A stretch of DNA of 64,000 bases from Natronomonas salsuginis (GCF_005239135.1 NZ_QKNX01000006.1:116616-180615), one strand, 5' to 3'. Shown: positions 27,780 to 36,897, numbered from the stretch's first letter. The notes: generated by a model from the letters alone, not told the origin. Translations and numbers: made by a program.

Positions 27780-27815
27780 ATGAGCGCGACCCGGTCTGTA
27801 GTACGCGGGCTGTAA
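27780..27815 (+). CDS. Possible leader peptide upstream of valS (11 aa, tandem Val)
   Basis: A TATA-like CTTTTTATC at 27749-27758 is followed at the right distance by ATG 27780, which opens the 11-codon frame [11 protein letters not shown]. It ends 65 bases before the valS ATG. Residues 7-8 are two Val codons, both GTA, a codon rarely used in the neighbouring genes. The stop region can pair into a hairpin (27804-27820) that overlaps a second one (27818-27839). The arrangement resembles a transcription-attenuation leader, which is not established in archaea; translation is not proven. Confidence 0.4.
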   Translation: MSATRSVVRGL

Positions 27816-27839
27816 CCGCGCGCCTTCTCCGTCGCGCGC
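27804..27839 (+). promoter_or_regulatory. Two mutually exclusive hairpins in the valS leader
   Basis: CGCGG (27804-27808) can pair with CCGCG (27816-27820), covering the end of the mini-ORF. GCGCGC (27818-27823) can pair with GCGCGC (27834-27839). The two stems share 27818-27820, so only one can form. A tandem CACGTG palindrome follows at 27839-27851. Confidence 0.4.
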
Positions 27840-27880
27840 ACGTGCCACGTGACTACCGACCGGTCTACGCGAGATCAATC

Positions 27881-30547
27881 ATGAGCGAGGTTCCAGACAG
27901 CTACGACCCAGCAGAGGCGGAGCGCAAGTGGCGCGACGAGTGGCTCGACTCGGACGTCTACAGCTACGCGGACGACGACGAGCGCCCGGACTACATCATC
28001 GACACGCCGCCGCCGTACCCGACCGGCAACCTCCACATCGGTAACGCCCTCGGTTGGTGTTACATGGACTACGCCGCCCGGTACCACCGACTGCAGGGCG
28101 ACGACGTACTCTTCCCGCAGGGGTGGGACTGCCACGGACTGCCGACCGAGGTGAAAGTCGAGGAGAACCGCGACATCCACCGCACGGACGTCTCCCGCGA
28201 GCAGTTCCGCGAGTGGTGCATTGAGCACACCGAATCGCAGATCGGCGCGATGAAGGAGACGATGCTCACGCTCGGGTTCTCACAAGACTGGGACCACGAG
28301 TTCCGGACGATGGACGACAGCTACTGGGGGAAGACCCAGCGCTCGTTCGTCGAGATGGCCGAGTCGGACTACGTCTATCAGGACGAACACCCCGTCAACT
28401 GGTGTCCCCGGTGTGAGACGGCCATCGCCGACGCCGAGGTCGAGAACGAGGACCGCGAGGGAACGCTCTACTACGTCACCTTCGAGGGGGTCGGTAACGA
28501 CGACATCGAGATCGCGACCACCCGGCCCGAACTGCTCTCGGCCTGCGTTTCGATGGCCGTCGATCCCGACGACGAGCGCTACGCCAACCGGGTCGGTGAC
28601 ACCTTCGAGGTGCCGCTGTTTGGCCAGGAGATCGAACTGATCGCCGACGAGGACGTCGACGGCGAGTTCGGCACTGGCGCGGTCATGATCTGCACCTTCG
28701 GGGACAAACAGGACGTCACCTGGTGGGCCGAACACGACCTCGACCTTCGCGCGGCCGTCACCGAGGACGGCCGGCTCAACGAGCTGGCCGGCGAGTTCGA
28801 GGGACTCCCCATCGACGAGGCCAAATCCGAGATCGCCGACGCCCTCGACGACGCGGGGCTCCTGAACGACCACGAACACACCGAACAGTCCGTCGGCTGC
28901 TGTTGGCGCTGCGACACGCCGATCGAGATCCTCTCGAAGGAGCAGTGGTTCGTCGAGGTGAACCAAGACGAGATCCTCGAGGCCGCCCAGGAGATCGAGT
29001 GGTTCCCCGAGCACATGTACACCCGCCTGGAGGAGTGGACTGAGGGGATGGAGTGGGACTGGGTCATCTCCCGTCAGCGCGTCTTCGCGACCCCGATCCC
29101 CGCCTGGGAGTGCACGGAGTGCGGCCACGTCGAGATCGCCGGCGTCGACGAGGTGCCCGTCGATCCGACCGCCGAGGACCCCGCCGTGGGGTCGTGTCCG
29201 GAGTGTGGGGCCGGCGCGAGCCCGGAGGGGTCGCGAGGCGGAGGCGGTGAAACCGCCGGAACGGTGTGGACCGGCGAGACGGACGTGATGGACACGTGGA
29301 TGGACTCCTCCATCTCGGCGATGTACGTCGCCGGCTGGCCCGAGGAGGCGTTCCAGCCGGTCCAACTGCGCGAGCAGGGCCACGACATCATCCGGACGTG
29401 GGCCTTTTATACGATCCTTCGGACCGTCGCCGTCACCGACGAGATTCCCTGGGAAGAGGCGCTCATCAACGGAATGGTCTTCGGCGACGACGGCAACAAG
29501 ATGTCCAAATCGCGCGGCAACTTCGTCCAGCCCGAGGAGGTCGTCGAGGAGCACTCGGCGGACGCCTTCCGACAGGCGATGGCGCTCGGCGGCCAGCCCG
29601 GCACCGACATCCAGTTCCAGTGGAAGGAAGTCACCTCCGCGACCCGATTCCAGACGAAGCTGTGGAACATCACCCGCTTCGCCTCCGAGCACGTCGACGA
29701 GTCGACGCCCGAGATCGCCGATCCGGCCTACCGGGACGCCGACGCGTGGATCCTCTCGACGTGCGCCCGCGTCGCCGACGAGGTCGCCGCCGACATGGAC
29801 GAGTACCGCTTCGACAGCGCGCTCCGGAAGGTCCGCGAGTTCGTCTGGCACGACCTTGCCGACGACTACCTCGAACTGATAAAGGGCCGGCTCTACGAGG
29901 GACGGCCCGGCGAGCGCCGCGCCGCCCAGCACGCGCTGTACACCGCGTTGAGCGCCTCGATTCGGATGCTGTCGCCGTTCGCGCCGTTCATCACCGAAGA
30001 GGCGTGGAGCCACCTGCCGACGGCGGGCAGCGTCCACGGCTCCGCGTGGCCGGAGATCCCCGAGGACGACGCCGACGCCGAGGCGCGCGGCGAGCTGATC
30101 GCCGAGATCGCCGCGACGATCCGTGGGTGGAAATCCGATGAGGGCAAGCCGCTCAACGCCGATCTCGATCGTATCGAGGTGTACCTCGACGAGGAGCGCC
30201 CCCTCGACACGTACGACCTCGCCGACACGGTCAACGGCCCGGTCTACGTCGAGGAAGGATCGCCGAACGTCGAGCTCGTTCCGGTCGGCGTCGACATCGA
30301 CCACAGCGAGCTCGGTCCGGTCTTCCGCGATCGGGCCGGCGCGGTCGTCGGCCGGCTGGAGTCGGCCGACCCCGTCGAGCTACAGGCGGAACTCACCACG
30401 TCCGGGCACGTCGAGTTCGAGGTCGACGGCGAGACGCTGACCGTCGAGGCGGACATGTTCGAGATCGTCGAGGAACAGCGCGCCGAGAGCGGCGAGGAGG
30501 TCACGATCCTCGACGCGGGCGAGGCGACGATCCTCGTGTTCGAGTAG
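27881..30547 (+). CDS. valS: Valyl-tRNA synthetase
   Basis: This 888-residue class I synthetase charges tRNA-Val. It carries the HIGH-like motif [10 protein letters not shown] near residue 50, a CP1 editing domain ([17 protein letters not shown]), zinc-like Cys pairs (CPRCETA, CWRCDTP, CTECGH, CPECG), and the KMSKS motif [10 protein letters not shown] near 545. The editing Asp region ([15 protein letters not shown]) is intact. The C-terminus is a short beta segment (GEATILVFE) rather than the long coiled coil of bacterial ValRS, as usual in archaea. It is preceded by a 100-base leader with a Val-containing mini-ORF and possible alternative hairpins. Confidence 0.95.
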   Translation: MSEVPDSYDPAEAERKWRDEWLDSDVYSYADDDERPDYIIDTPPPYPTGNLHIGNALGWCYMDYAARYHRLQGDDVLFPQGWDCHGLPTEVKVEENRDIHRTDVSREQFREWCIEHTESQIGAMKETMLTLGFSQDWDHEFRTMDDSYWGKTQRSFVEMAESDYVYQDEHPVNWCPRCETAIADAEVENEDREGTLYYVTFEGVGNDDIEIATTRPELLSACVSMAVDPDDERYANRVGDTFEVPLFGQEIELIADEDVDGEFGTGAVMICTFGDKQDVTWWAEHDLDLRAAVTEDGRLNELAGEFEGLPIDEAKSEIADALDDAGLLNDHEHTEQSVGCCWRCDTPIEILSKEQWFVEVNQDEILEAAQEIEWFPEHMYTRLEEWTEGMEWDWVISRQRVFATPIPAWECTECGHVEIAGVDEVPVDPTAEDPAVGSCPECGAGASPEGSRGGGGETAGTVWTGETDVMDTWMDSSISAMYVAGWPEEAFQPVQLREQGHDIIRTWAFYTILRTVAVTDEIPWEEALINGMVFGDDGNKMSKSRGNFVQPEEVVEEHSADAFRQAMALGGQPGTDIQFQWKEVTSATRFQTKLWNITRFASEHVDESTPEIADPAYRDADAWILSTCARVADEVAADMDEYRFDSALRKVREFVWHDLADDYLELIKGRLYEGRPGERRAAQHALYTALSASIRMLSPFAPFITEEAWSHLPTAGSVHGSAWPEIPEDDADAEARGELIAEIAATIRGWKSDEGKPLNADLDRIEVYLDEERPLDTYDLADTVNGPVYVEEGSPNVELVPVGVDIDHSELGPVFRDRAGAVVGRLESADPVELQAELTTSGHVEFEVDGETLTVEADMFEIVEEQRAESGEEVTILDAGEATILVFE

Positions 30548-30565
30548 GGGCGCTGGCGCGTCGGG

Positions 30566-30609
30566 ATTTATATACTGGCGCTTCAGGCCGCGGCGGTTGT
30601 TTATATCTC
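30566..30609 (+). promoter_or_regulatory. Two orphan TATA boxes between convergent genes
   Basis: ATTTATATAC (30566-30575) and GTTTATATCTC (30599-30609) lie between valS and the convergent alcohol dehydrogenase gene, where no gene promoter is expected. They could start a short RNA antisense to the 3' end of the dehydrogenase mRNA, or be AT-rich terminator sequence. Confidence 0.35.
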
Positions 30610-30690
30610 GTTCGGACCTACGTCAGTGCCTGTTTATCAATACACGGCCCCTCGAGATCCGAGCGCGCTGCGCCACTGACGCGTCCGGGA

Positions 30691-31743
30691 TCACTCGAAG
30701 TGGATGAGCGGTTTGATGATGTCGTCCTCTTTGGTCTCCATCAGCCGGAACGCCTCGTCGATCTCCTCGAAGTCGAACTCGTGTGTCGTCATGAGGGTCG
30801 GGTCGACGCGATCGCGCTCGAGGAGCCGAAGCAGACGCTGCAATCGGAGCCTGCCGCCGGGACAGAGCCCGGTGACGATGTCCTTTTCGGCCATCCCGAC
30901 GCCCCAATCCTCTCGAGGGATGGAGACGTGTTTGCCCTCGCCGTGGTACCCGACGTTCGAGATCTTCCCGCCCGCTTTCGTGACCGAGACGCACTGTTCG
31001 AGCGTCCCGCTCGTCCCGAGCGCTTCGATGGCGGCGTCGACGCCCTCACCGTCGGTGAGCTCCATGATCTGCTCGACCGGATCGCCATCTTCGAAGTCGA
31101 CGATGTCATCGGCGCCGTAGGTCCGTGCGAGCTCCTGTCGGTTCGGCACCGTCTCGACGGCGATGATGTGGCCGGCGCCCTGAAGCTCGGCCCCCTTCGT
31201 CGCCATCAGTCCGACGGGCCCTTGCGCGAAGATCGCGACGATCCCTCCGATCGGGATCTCGGCGTGCTCGGCGCCCATGAATCCCGTACTCATCATGTCG
31301 GTGACGTACACCGCCGCCTCGTCGGAGACGCCGTCGGGGATGTGCGCCATGTTCGCGTCGGCTTCGTTCACGTGGACGTAGTCGGCGAAGGTGCCGTCCT
31401 TTACGTTCGCGAACTTCCACCCGCCGAGGGCTTGCTCCGATTGGGAGGGGTGGCCGTCCTGGGCGGCGAGTGAGCCCCAATCGGGGGTGATAGCGCCCAC
31501 GGCGACGCGGTCGCCCGGGGCAAACACGTCGACGTCTTCGCCGACCGTCTCCACGACGCCGACGATCTCGTGACCGAGCGTGAGATTCTCCCGCTCGCCG
31601 ATCGCGCCGTGGACGGTGTGTACGTCCGAGGTGCAGACGAGCCCCTTCGTCGGCCGAACGATGGCGTCGGTTGGGCCCGCGTCCGGGACATCTTTTTCGG
31701 CGGATCCGATCTCACCAATCTGCTCCATAACGAATGCATCCAT
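30691..31743 (-). CDS. Zinc-dependent secondary alcohol dehydrogenase
   Basis: This 350-residue medium-chain dehydrogenase is close to the Thermoanaerobacter brockii/Clostridium isopropanol dehydrogenases. Zinc ligands are Cys37 (GLVCTSD), His58 (LGHE) and the Asp in VTDMMSTG. There is no structural-zinc Cys cluster, also as in that group. The Rossmann part has IFAQGPVGLMATKGAEL, then IIAVETVPNR, with Glu where the NADP-dependent relatives have Gly-Ser-Arg; this predicts NAD(H) preference. It should interconvert secondary alcohols and ketones. The ATG at 31743 gives the family N-terminus MDAFVMEQIG; a minus-strand TATA (complement of GTATAATCC, 31780-31788) lies at the right distance. Confidence 0.85.
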   Translation of the reverse strand: MDAFVMEQIGEIGSAEKDVPDAGPTDAIVRPTKGLVCTSDVHTVHGAIGERENLTLGHEIVGVVETVGEDVDVFAPGDRVAVGAITPDWGSLAAQDGHPSQSEQALGGWKFANVKDGTFADYVHVNEADANMAHIPDGVSDEAAVYVTDMMSTGFMGAEHAEIPIGGIVAIFAQGPVGLMATKGAELQGAGHIIAVETVPNRQELARTYGADDIVDFEDGDPVEQIMELTDGEGVDAAIEALGTSGTLEQCVSVTKAGGKISNVGYHGEGKHVSIPREDWGVGMAEKDIVTGLCPGGRLRLQRLLRLLERDRVDPTLMTTHEFDFEEIDEAFRLMETKEDDIIKPLIHFE

Positions 31744-32184
31744 CGGAAATTTCTCCGCTAGGATGGGGGTCGGGCGCGAGTATAATCCCAAGGCTGGGTT
31801 CCCGTGCCGTGATAATTTCGGCTCCGCCCGAACCCCGATGACCCGAGACGGTTCGGCACCCGCACCCAACGCGCTTCGTGAGTCCGTCCACTCAGGTGCG
31901 TTGCTCGTTCAGCAGCCACGAGTACCTCCTCACGTGTCCCGCGGATAGCACGATCCTCGACTCGGGCGCGGCGACGATCATGGTGTTCGAGCAGTTTCCG
32001 GTTCGCACGCGCCTTCGACCGACGGCACGCACCTCGACTCACGAGCCGGCAACGGGAGAAGTATCCTACCGACTGGTACAGAGGGAGTACCCAGCCGGCT
32101 GTGACCGGCATTCGACCCGACCAACTCCATGGTAGCACGCCACCCTACTACTTTATATCCTATTAAATTCATTATGTGTTAGTT
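31744..32184. other. 441-base gene-free region; contains a valS-tail-like segment
   Basis: The left end holds the alcohol dehydrogenase promoter and the right end the promoter of the gene at 32185 (CTTTATATCC, 32151-32160). Between them I see no real gene. Bases 31949-31994 match the last 46 bases of valS (30503-30548 region) with about five differences, and in frame they read TILDSGAATIMVFEQ against [18 protein letters not shown] in ValS. This looks like a fragment of a past partial duplication. Confidence 0.45.
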
Positions 32185-32706
32185 ATGAAACACATACCGG
32201 ACCGTACTGCCGTCATGCGCGTGGTTCTCTCGATTATGCTCGTCGTCGCCGCGGTCGGCGCCGTCGCGACGCCGGCGGCGGCCCAAAGTGACCAACCCGA
32301 CTGGGCGGTCGAGATGTTCGAGGACATGCAGCCGATGGTCGAGACGTACAACGAGAACGTCAATCGGGACGATTTCGGGTTCATGGCCACTCAGTTGCAA
32401 GATCAGGACGTGAACCTCGTCGTGGACGACCCCGCGAACGGCTCCGAGGCGTCCGTGTCGTTCACGCTGGACGACGACCTCCGGATGCAGGAAGTGGAAC
32501 TCGGACCCCGTGACGACGCCACGCTCCGGATGGACACGGACAAGGCGACGATGGATGAAATCATCGCGTCCGACAGCCCCGAGGCGGAGTTCCGGTTCGC
32601 CGTCGTCAACGACGATATCACCATCTCTGGCATCGGGACGTTCGCCATGATAAAATGGGTGGTCATCGACGTTGTCGCTGTTGTCCTCAGGGGCATCTTC
32701 GGCTGA
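32185..32706 (+). CDS. Small secreted protein with SCP2-like domain
   Basis: This 173-residue protein has a Sec signal peptide (VVLSIMLVVAAVGAVATPAAAQS). The mature part is acidic and includes VNLVVDDPANGSEASVSFTL and ATLRMDTDKATMDEIIASDS followed by EFRFAVVNDDITISGIG. The order of strands, then a conserved Asp-containing helix, then a final glycine strand, is that of sterol-carrier-protein-2 (SCP2) domains, which bind lipids. This is a pattern match by eye only. It ends in a hydrophobic segment (MIKWVVIDVVAVVLRGIFG), which may be an anchor or an amphipathic helix. The ATG at 32185 was chosen over a GTG at 32176. Confidence 0.65.
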   Translation: MKHIPDRTAVMRVVLSIMLVVAAVGAVATPAAAQSDQPDWAVEMFEDMQPMVETYNENVNRDDFGFMATQLQDQDVNLVVDDPANGSEASVSFTLDDDLRMQEVELGPRDDATLRMDTDKATMDEIIASDSPEAEFRFAVVNDDITISGIGTFAMIKWVVIDVVAVVLRGIFG

Positions 32707-32752
32707 CGCGGCCGACGTTCGCTGACGGTCGAGAACGTTTGAGACGCCCGTC

Positions 32753-32826
32753 AATTTATATACTCCACACAGCGGCCCCCCGGCTCGCTTTTTTTCCGAC
32801 GCTGGTAGTCGCTGCCTTTTATATAC
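32753..32826 (+). promoter_or_regulatory. Tandem TATA boxes and T7 run before the lipase gene
   Basis: AATTTATATAC (32753-32763) and CTTTTATATAC (32816-32826) are two promoter-like elements 63 bases apart. A run of seven T (32789-32795) between them is a likely terminator for the upstream gene. The second TATA predicts a start near 32852, 13 bases before the lipase ATG. Confidence 0.5.
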
Positions 32827-32864
32827 AAACCGAGCGACGAAAGCCGACATTTAAGTATCCCGGA

Positions 32865-33755
32865 ATGTTTGAGTACGGTACTGTGTCAACTGGTGTACCA
32901 CCACAAGGGCTATCGGTTCCGTGGGGAATCCTCCGGGGCGTCCGGAAGTTTCGGAGCGCACAGCAGCGCGACGGCTGTGCGGTCGGCTGTCCCCACGGTC
33001 GGGCCGACGACGGTCGGCTCCCGTGGGCGACCGAGGGCGCGTACGGCGGGTGGGGTGGGCACGAGCATCACGGCACCGGCGCCGACAGCGACCGCCGCCC
33101 GGTCGTCTTCGCACACGGCAACCAACGCGACGCCTGCGATTGGGAGCCCCACGCCGAGTTCTTCTTGGAGCGCGGCTACACCGGCAACGATCTCTGGGCG
33201 ATCACCTTCCGCGAGGGGACGCCGACCCACGAGTCGATGGCCGAACAGCTCGACGCCTTCGTCGGCGAGATCCGCGAGCACACCGGGGCGGACGCGGTCG
33301 ACGTCGTCGGCCACAGCCTCGCCGTCACCGGGCTCCGCTACTGGCTCGCGACCCGCGGCCGCTTCGAGTGGGTCGACACTTTCGTCGGCCTCGCGGGCGC
33401 GAACCACGGCACCGTGTTGAGCACGTGGTGCGTCGAGACCGGCCTCCAGCGCGGCCCCTACGGGAGCAACCGGTTCCTCCGCGCCGACTACGACGAGGTT
33501 CCCGACCACCCGCTCGCCAGCTTAAACACCGACGAGACGCCGGGCGACATCGACTACTACACGATCCGCGGCACCGATGACACGATCTTCTGGCGCTGTC
33601 ACGACAGCCCCGTCCTCGACGGGGCGACCAATCTCGCGCTCGAAACCGACCACGACGGCGTTCGCGCTGACCTGCGGGCCATCGAGCACATCTTCGAGTG
33701 GGTCTCCGGGACCCACCCGTACAACGTCCAACATCAGGTCGCCGCGCCGAAGTAG
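32865..33755 (+). CDS. Alpha/beta hydrolase, lipase-like
   Basis: This 296-residue protein contains the oxyanion motif VVFAHGNQRDACDWEPH and the nucleophile elbow VDVVGHSLAVTG, with Ser in GHS. The acidic residue in the TIRGTDDTIF segment and the His in NLALETDHDGVR complete a plausible triad. This looks like the Lipase_2/EstA group, which hydrolyses lipid esters. The start is uncertain: the ATG at 32865 fits the TATA box at 32816-32826, but residues 1-75 (Gly/Arg-rich, WGGHEHHG) have no family resemblance and an internal start is possible. No signal peptide is obvious. Confidence 0.7.
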   Translation: MFEYGTVSTGVPPQGLSVPWGILRGVRKFRSAQQRDGCAVGCPHGRADDGRLPWATEGAYGGWGGHEHHGTGADSDRRPVVFAHGNQRDACDWEPHAEFFLERGYTGNDLWAITFREGTPTHESMAEQLDAFVGEIREHTGADAVDVVGHSLAVTGLRYWLATRGRFEWVDTFVGLAGANHGTVLSTWCVETGLQRGPYGSNRFLRADYDEVPDHPLASLNTDETPGDIDYYTIRGTDDTIFWRCHDSPVLDGATNLALETDHDGVRADLRAIEHIFEWVSGTHPYNVQHQVAAPK

Positions 33756-33815
33756 TCCGGTTCGACGAAGTCCCGTCGCCGTCACCCTTACGCCGCACGA
33801 CACCCTCCGTCCGGT

Positions 33816-34097
33816 ATGGCCGGCCGCATCATGACCGTCAACGCGTACACGACGCTGGATCTCCTCGACGGCGAGGTCGAGGGCCACGGCTTCACGGAGG
33901 AGGCCTACGCCGTCCTGAACGTCACCAGCCCGCGGACCGATCCGGACCACGTTTCGCTGCAACTGGAACTCGACAATACCGAACTCGAGCGGCTGGAGCC
34001 GCACGCCGACACGGTTCGGCTCTCGCCCGAGGAGGCGCGCACGCTCGCCGCCGACCTCGAAAAACACGCCGAGACGGTCGAGGCGGCGAGCGAGTAG
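33816..34097 (+). CDS. Conserved haloarchaeal protein (DUF6360-like, 93 aa)
   Basis: This acidic 93-residue protein reads as alpha/beta (TTLDLLDGEVEGHGF, VSLQLELDNTELERLEPHAD, LSPEEARTLAADLEKHAETV). The repeated LSPEEARTLAADLEKHA pattern recalls small haloarchaeal families of unknown role. The ATG at 33816 and the one at 33831 are both possible. It is preceded by a C/T-rich leader and converges on the aldo/keto reductase. Confidence 0.6.
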   Translation: MAGRIMTVNAYTTLDLLDGEVEGHGFTEEAYAVLNVTSPRTDPDHVSLQLELDNTELERLEPHADTVRLSPEEARTLAADLEKHAETVEAASE

Positions 34098-34109
34098 TCG
34101 GCTTCCCGG

Positions 34110-34934
34110 TCAGGCGAGTCTGGCGAGCTCCTCGTCGCGCAACTCGATCTCGCCCGCGGCGACGTTCGCCTCGAGGTGCTCGACGCTCGACGTGCCGGGT
34201 ATCGGCAACGTGACCGGCGATCGTTCGAGCAGCCACGCCAGCGCGATCGACTGGACCGTCGTCTCGTGTGCGTCCGCGATCTCCGCGAGCCCGTCGACCG
34301 AGTCGAGCTCGCCGGCCGCGAGCGGAAACCACGGGATGAAGCCGATCCCGAGCTCCTCGCAGGCGTCGAGGACGTCGGCTTCCTCGCGGTCGGCGACGTT
34401 GTATTGGTTCTGCACGGTCGCGATCTCGACGTGGTCACGGGCCGTCTCGAGTTGGTCGACACTCACGTTCGAGAGCCCGACGTGCTCGATCACGCCGTCG
34501 TCCTTCAGCTCCGCGAGCGTCGTCACGCTCGCCTCGAAGTCCGCCTCCGGGTCGGGTCGGTGGAGCTGGTACAGATCGATACAGTCCGTCCGGAGCCGAT
34601 CGAGGCTGCACAACACGGCGTTTCGGAGGTGGTCGGGGTCGCCGCGGGGCAGCCACTCGCCCTCGCGGTTCCGCAACAGCCCGCCCTTCGTCGCGACGAC
34701 GACGTCGTCGTACGGCGCGAGCGTCTCGCCGATGAGTCGCTCGCTGACGCCCGGCCCGTAGGAGTCGGCGGTGTCGATCAGGTCGACAAGCTCCGCCGCC
34801 CGCCGGAGGACCTCGCGCGCGGTCTCGGGATCGTCCGGCTCGCCGATGATGTTCTCGCCCGTGATCCGCATCGCGCCGAACCCGAGCCTGTCGACCGTCA
34901 ACTCGCCGCCGATGTCGAAGGTGTCCGCGCTCAT
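34110..34934 (-). CDS. Aldo/keto reductase
   Basis: This 274-residue (beta/alpha)8 oxidoreductase reduces aldehydes or ketones with NADPH. The catalytic tetrad is visible: Asp and Tyr in IDTADSYGPGVSE, Lys in VVVATKGG, His in LYQLHRPDP. The cofactor phosphate-binding end is PIPGTSSVEHLEANVAA. Substrate is not predictable. The ATG at 34934 (MSADTFDIGG) is the expected start; the long frame upstream runs through the HAD gene in another frame. Confidence 0.9.
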   Translation of the reverse strand: MSADTFDIGGELTVDRLGFGAMRITGENIIGEPDDPETAREVLRRAAELVDLIDTADSYGPGVSERLIGETLAPYDDVVVATKGGLLRNREGEWLPRGDPDHLRNAVLCSLDRLRTDCIDLYQLHRPDPEADFEASVTTLAELKDDGVIEHVGLSNVSVDQLETARDHVEIATVQNQYNVADREEADVLDACEELGIGFIPWFPLAAGELDSVDGLAEIADAHETTVQSIALAWLLERSPVTLPIPGTSSVEHLEANVAAGEIELRDEELARLA

Positions 34935-34987
34935 GTGTCGTGTCGGCTTCGAGCGGACGACGTATAAAACGCGGGTCGACGCGTCTC

Positions 34988-35557
34988 TCACACCGAAAAC
35001 AGGGTTCGAACGTCGTCCCACGAGTCGACGACGTGCGCGCCGTCGCAGGCGGCGGGATCGCTGTAGGGCTGTCGCATCAAGAAGCCCGTCTTGCCCGCCG
35101 ACAGCGCGTTGGCGACGTTGCCGTGGTAGTCGTCGATGAGCGCGTCGCCGTCGAGCGCGCCCTTGTCGCGGGGGACCTCGTCGTGGAAGGCGTCGTACTC
35201 GATGCCGTGCTCGTCGAGCCACGCCTTCGAGACGTCGTGCGTCTCGGGGATCCGGTGGGTCGCGATCTCGATGCGGTACGCCGAGCGGAGCGTCGAGAGG
35301 GTCTCCGCGACACCTGGGCGCGGCTCCATCCCGCCGAAGTACCACTCGGCGTGATCGGTCATCAACTCGCCGATGACGTGGCCGACGTGGCCGTCGACGC
35401 CGGGCACGTCGTAGGACCACGCGTCGATCTCGTTGGGTTCGACGTCGTGGTCGTACTCGCGGCGCAGATGCGTACAGAGCCGGGGGAGCTGCTCTGCGAC
35501 GACGCCGTCGAGATCGACGAGGAGCGTCGAGCCGGTTGGGAGGGGGCGGTCGGTCAT
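34988..35557 (-). CDS. HAD-superfamily hydrolase, 5'-nucleotidase-like
   Basis: This 189-residue protein has the HAD motif I LLVDLDGVVAE, with both Asp residues, motif II Thr in IATHRIPETHDV, Lys in VPRDKGALDG and the motif IV acids in ALIDDYHGN. The arrangement and size resemble the 5'(3')-deoxyribonucleotidase-like (NT5C) group, which dephosphorylates nucleotides. It lies 53 bases upstream of the aldo/keto reductase on the same strand; co-transcription is possible. Confidence 0.8.
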   Translation of the reverse strand: MTDRPLPTGSTLLVDLDGVVAEQLPRLCTHLRREYDHDVEPNEIDAWSYDVPGVDGHVGHVIGELMTDHAEWYFGGMEPRPGVAETLSTLRSAYRIEIATHRIPETHDVSKAWLDEHGIEYDAFHDEVPRDKGALDGDALIDDYHGNVANALSAGKTGFLMRQPYSDPAACDGAHVVDSWDDVRTLFSV

Positions 35558-35600
35558 TACCGCTGTTAGGGGCCGGAGCGATTTAAATGGTACTCGCCGG

Positions 35601-36836
35601 CTACGGCACGTCGATTTCGCCCCCGATCTCCGGCGCGGTCGCCTCGAACCCCGCCGCCCGAAGCTCCTCGGCGAACCAGCCACAGCTGTCGCCGTGGTTG
35701 AGGAGGATCGGTGCGTCGGCGTACGAATCGAGGAACGATCGGAGCCCGTTCCGGTCGGCGTGTGCCGAGAAGTCGTACTGCTCGACCTGGGCGGACACCC
35801 GAAGGTGTCGGCGACCGATCTCAGCGCTGCCGGTCTCTATGAGCTGGCGGCCGGGTGTCCCCTCGACCTGATACCCCGAGAAACAGATCTTGTTCATCGG
35901 GTTCGCGTGGATCTCGGGGATGTACGTCATCGCTGGGCCGCCCGAGAGCATTCCTGCCGTGGTGATGATGACCGTCGGCTCGCTCGCGATCCGCTTTCGC
36001 TGGCCGTCGCGGCCGGTGACGATGCGCGCGTTCGATTTCGCCCGCGCCATCGCGTCGGCGTCCCGGAGGAACTCGGGATACCGACGGACGAGTTCGGTCA
36101 CCTCGACGCCCATGCCGTCGACGTAGCAGTCGATGTCGTGGGCCGCACAGAGCAACATCAGCTCCTGGGTCCGGCCGATCGCGAAGGCCGGCACGACGAC
36201 CGTGCCGCCCTCCCACAGCGTCGTCCGGACGCTCTCGACGAACCGCGTTTCGACCCGCTCGCGGGGTTCGTGCTCGACGTCGGCGTAGGTGCTCTCGCAG
36301 ATCACGATGTCGGCGTCGGGGCGATCTGTCGTGGCCGACACCAATCGCTGGTCGTCGGTGTGGAAATCGCCCGTGTAGAGCAGCCGCGTTTCCCCGTCGC
36401 TAACGAGAACGTGCGCGCTGCCCGGAATGTGGCCGGCGTTGAAGAACTCGACGCGGTGGCCGGCCGCCTCGAACGGCTCGCGGTAGCCGTGCGTCCGCGA
36501 CACCTCGGTGACGCGGCTTCGCTCCTCCCTGGTGAAGGGACACAGCGGCGTTCCGCCACGCAGCTTGAGCGTGTCCCGCGCCAGCGTCATCGCCAGCTCG
36601 TAGGTCGGCGGCGTCCAGTGGACCGCCGGCCGATCGTCGCCCGACAACAGCGCGGGGATCGCCCCGACGTGGTCGAGGTGGCCGTGGCTGACGACGACCG
36701 CCTCGGGTGAGACGTCCCCGACCGGATACTGCGGCGGATCGCCGGTCTTCGTCCCGAAATCGAGCAGGAGCGACTCGTCGATCAAGATCGCGCTGCGACC
36801 GACTTCGCCCGCACCGCCGAGAAACTGGACGTTCAC
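35601..36836 (-). CDS. Beta-CASP metallo-beta-lactamase ribonuclease (aCPSF2-like)
   Basis: This 411-residue protein has the MBL motif 2 VVSHGHLDHVG, motif 3 His in AGHIPGSAH, motif 4 Asp in YTGDFHTDD, and the beta-CASP motifs A (ICESTYAD), B (FSAHADRNGL) and C (ILLNHGD). It lacks KH domains, unlike aCPSF1, so it is most like archaeal aCPSF2, a 5'-3' exoribonuclease/endonuclease acting on RNA. The N-terminal MNVQFLGGAGEVGRS is typical. It is a single gene with a short downstream neighbour in the same orientation. Confidence 0.85.
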   Translation of the reverse strand: MNVQFLGGAGEVGRSAILIDESLLLDFGTKTGDPPQYPVGDVSPEAVVVSHGHLDHVGAIPALLSGDDRPAVHWTPPTYELAMTLARDTLKLRGGTPLCPFTREERSRVTEVSRTHGYREPFEAAGHRVEFFNAGHIPGSAHVLVSDGETRLLYTGDFHTDDQRLVSATTDRPDADIVICESTYADVEHEPRERVETRFVESVRTTLWEGGTVVVPAFAIGRTQELMLLCAAHDIDCYVDGMGVEVTELVRRYPEFLRDADAMARAKSNARIVTGRDGQRKRIASEPTVIITTAGMLSGGPAMTYIPEIHANPMNKICFSGYQVEGTPGRQLIETGSAEIGRRHLRVSAQVEQYDFSAHADRNGLRSFLDSYADAPILLNHGDSCGWFAEELRAAGFEATAPEIGGEIDVP

Positions 36837-36897
36837 TGTCGGCTGCTACTCGCCCGGCCCGTTTGCACCCATCGGTTCGGGTGGCCCCTCGACCCGC

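Noticed and set aside
31878..32135. 85-codon plus-strand ORF containing the valS-like segment
   Set aside because: Starts at a GTG without a promoter, low coding quality outside the valS-like part; better explained as non-coding DNA with a duplicated fragment.
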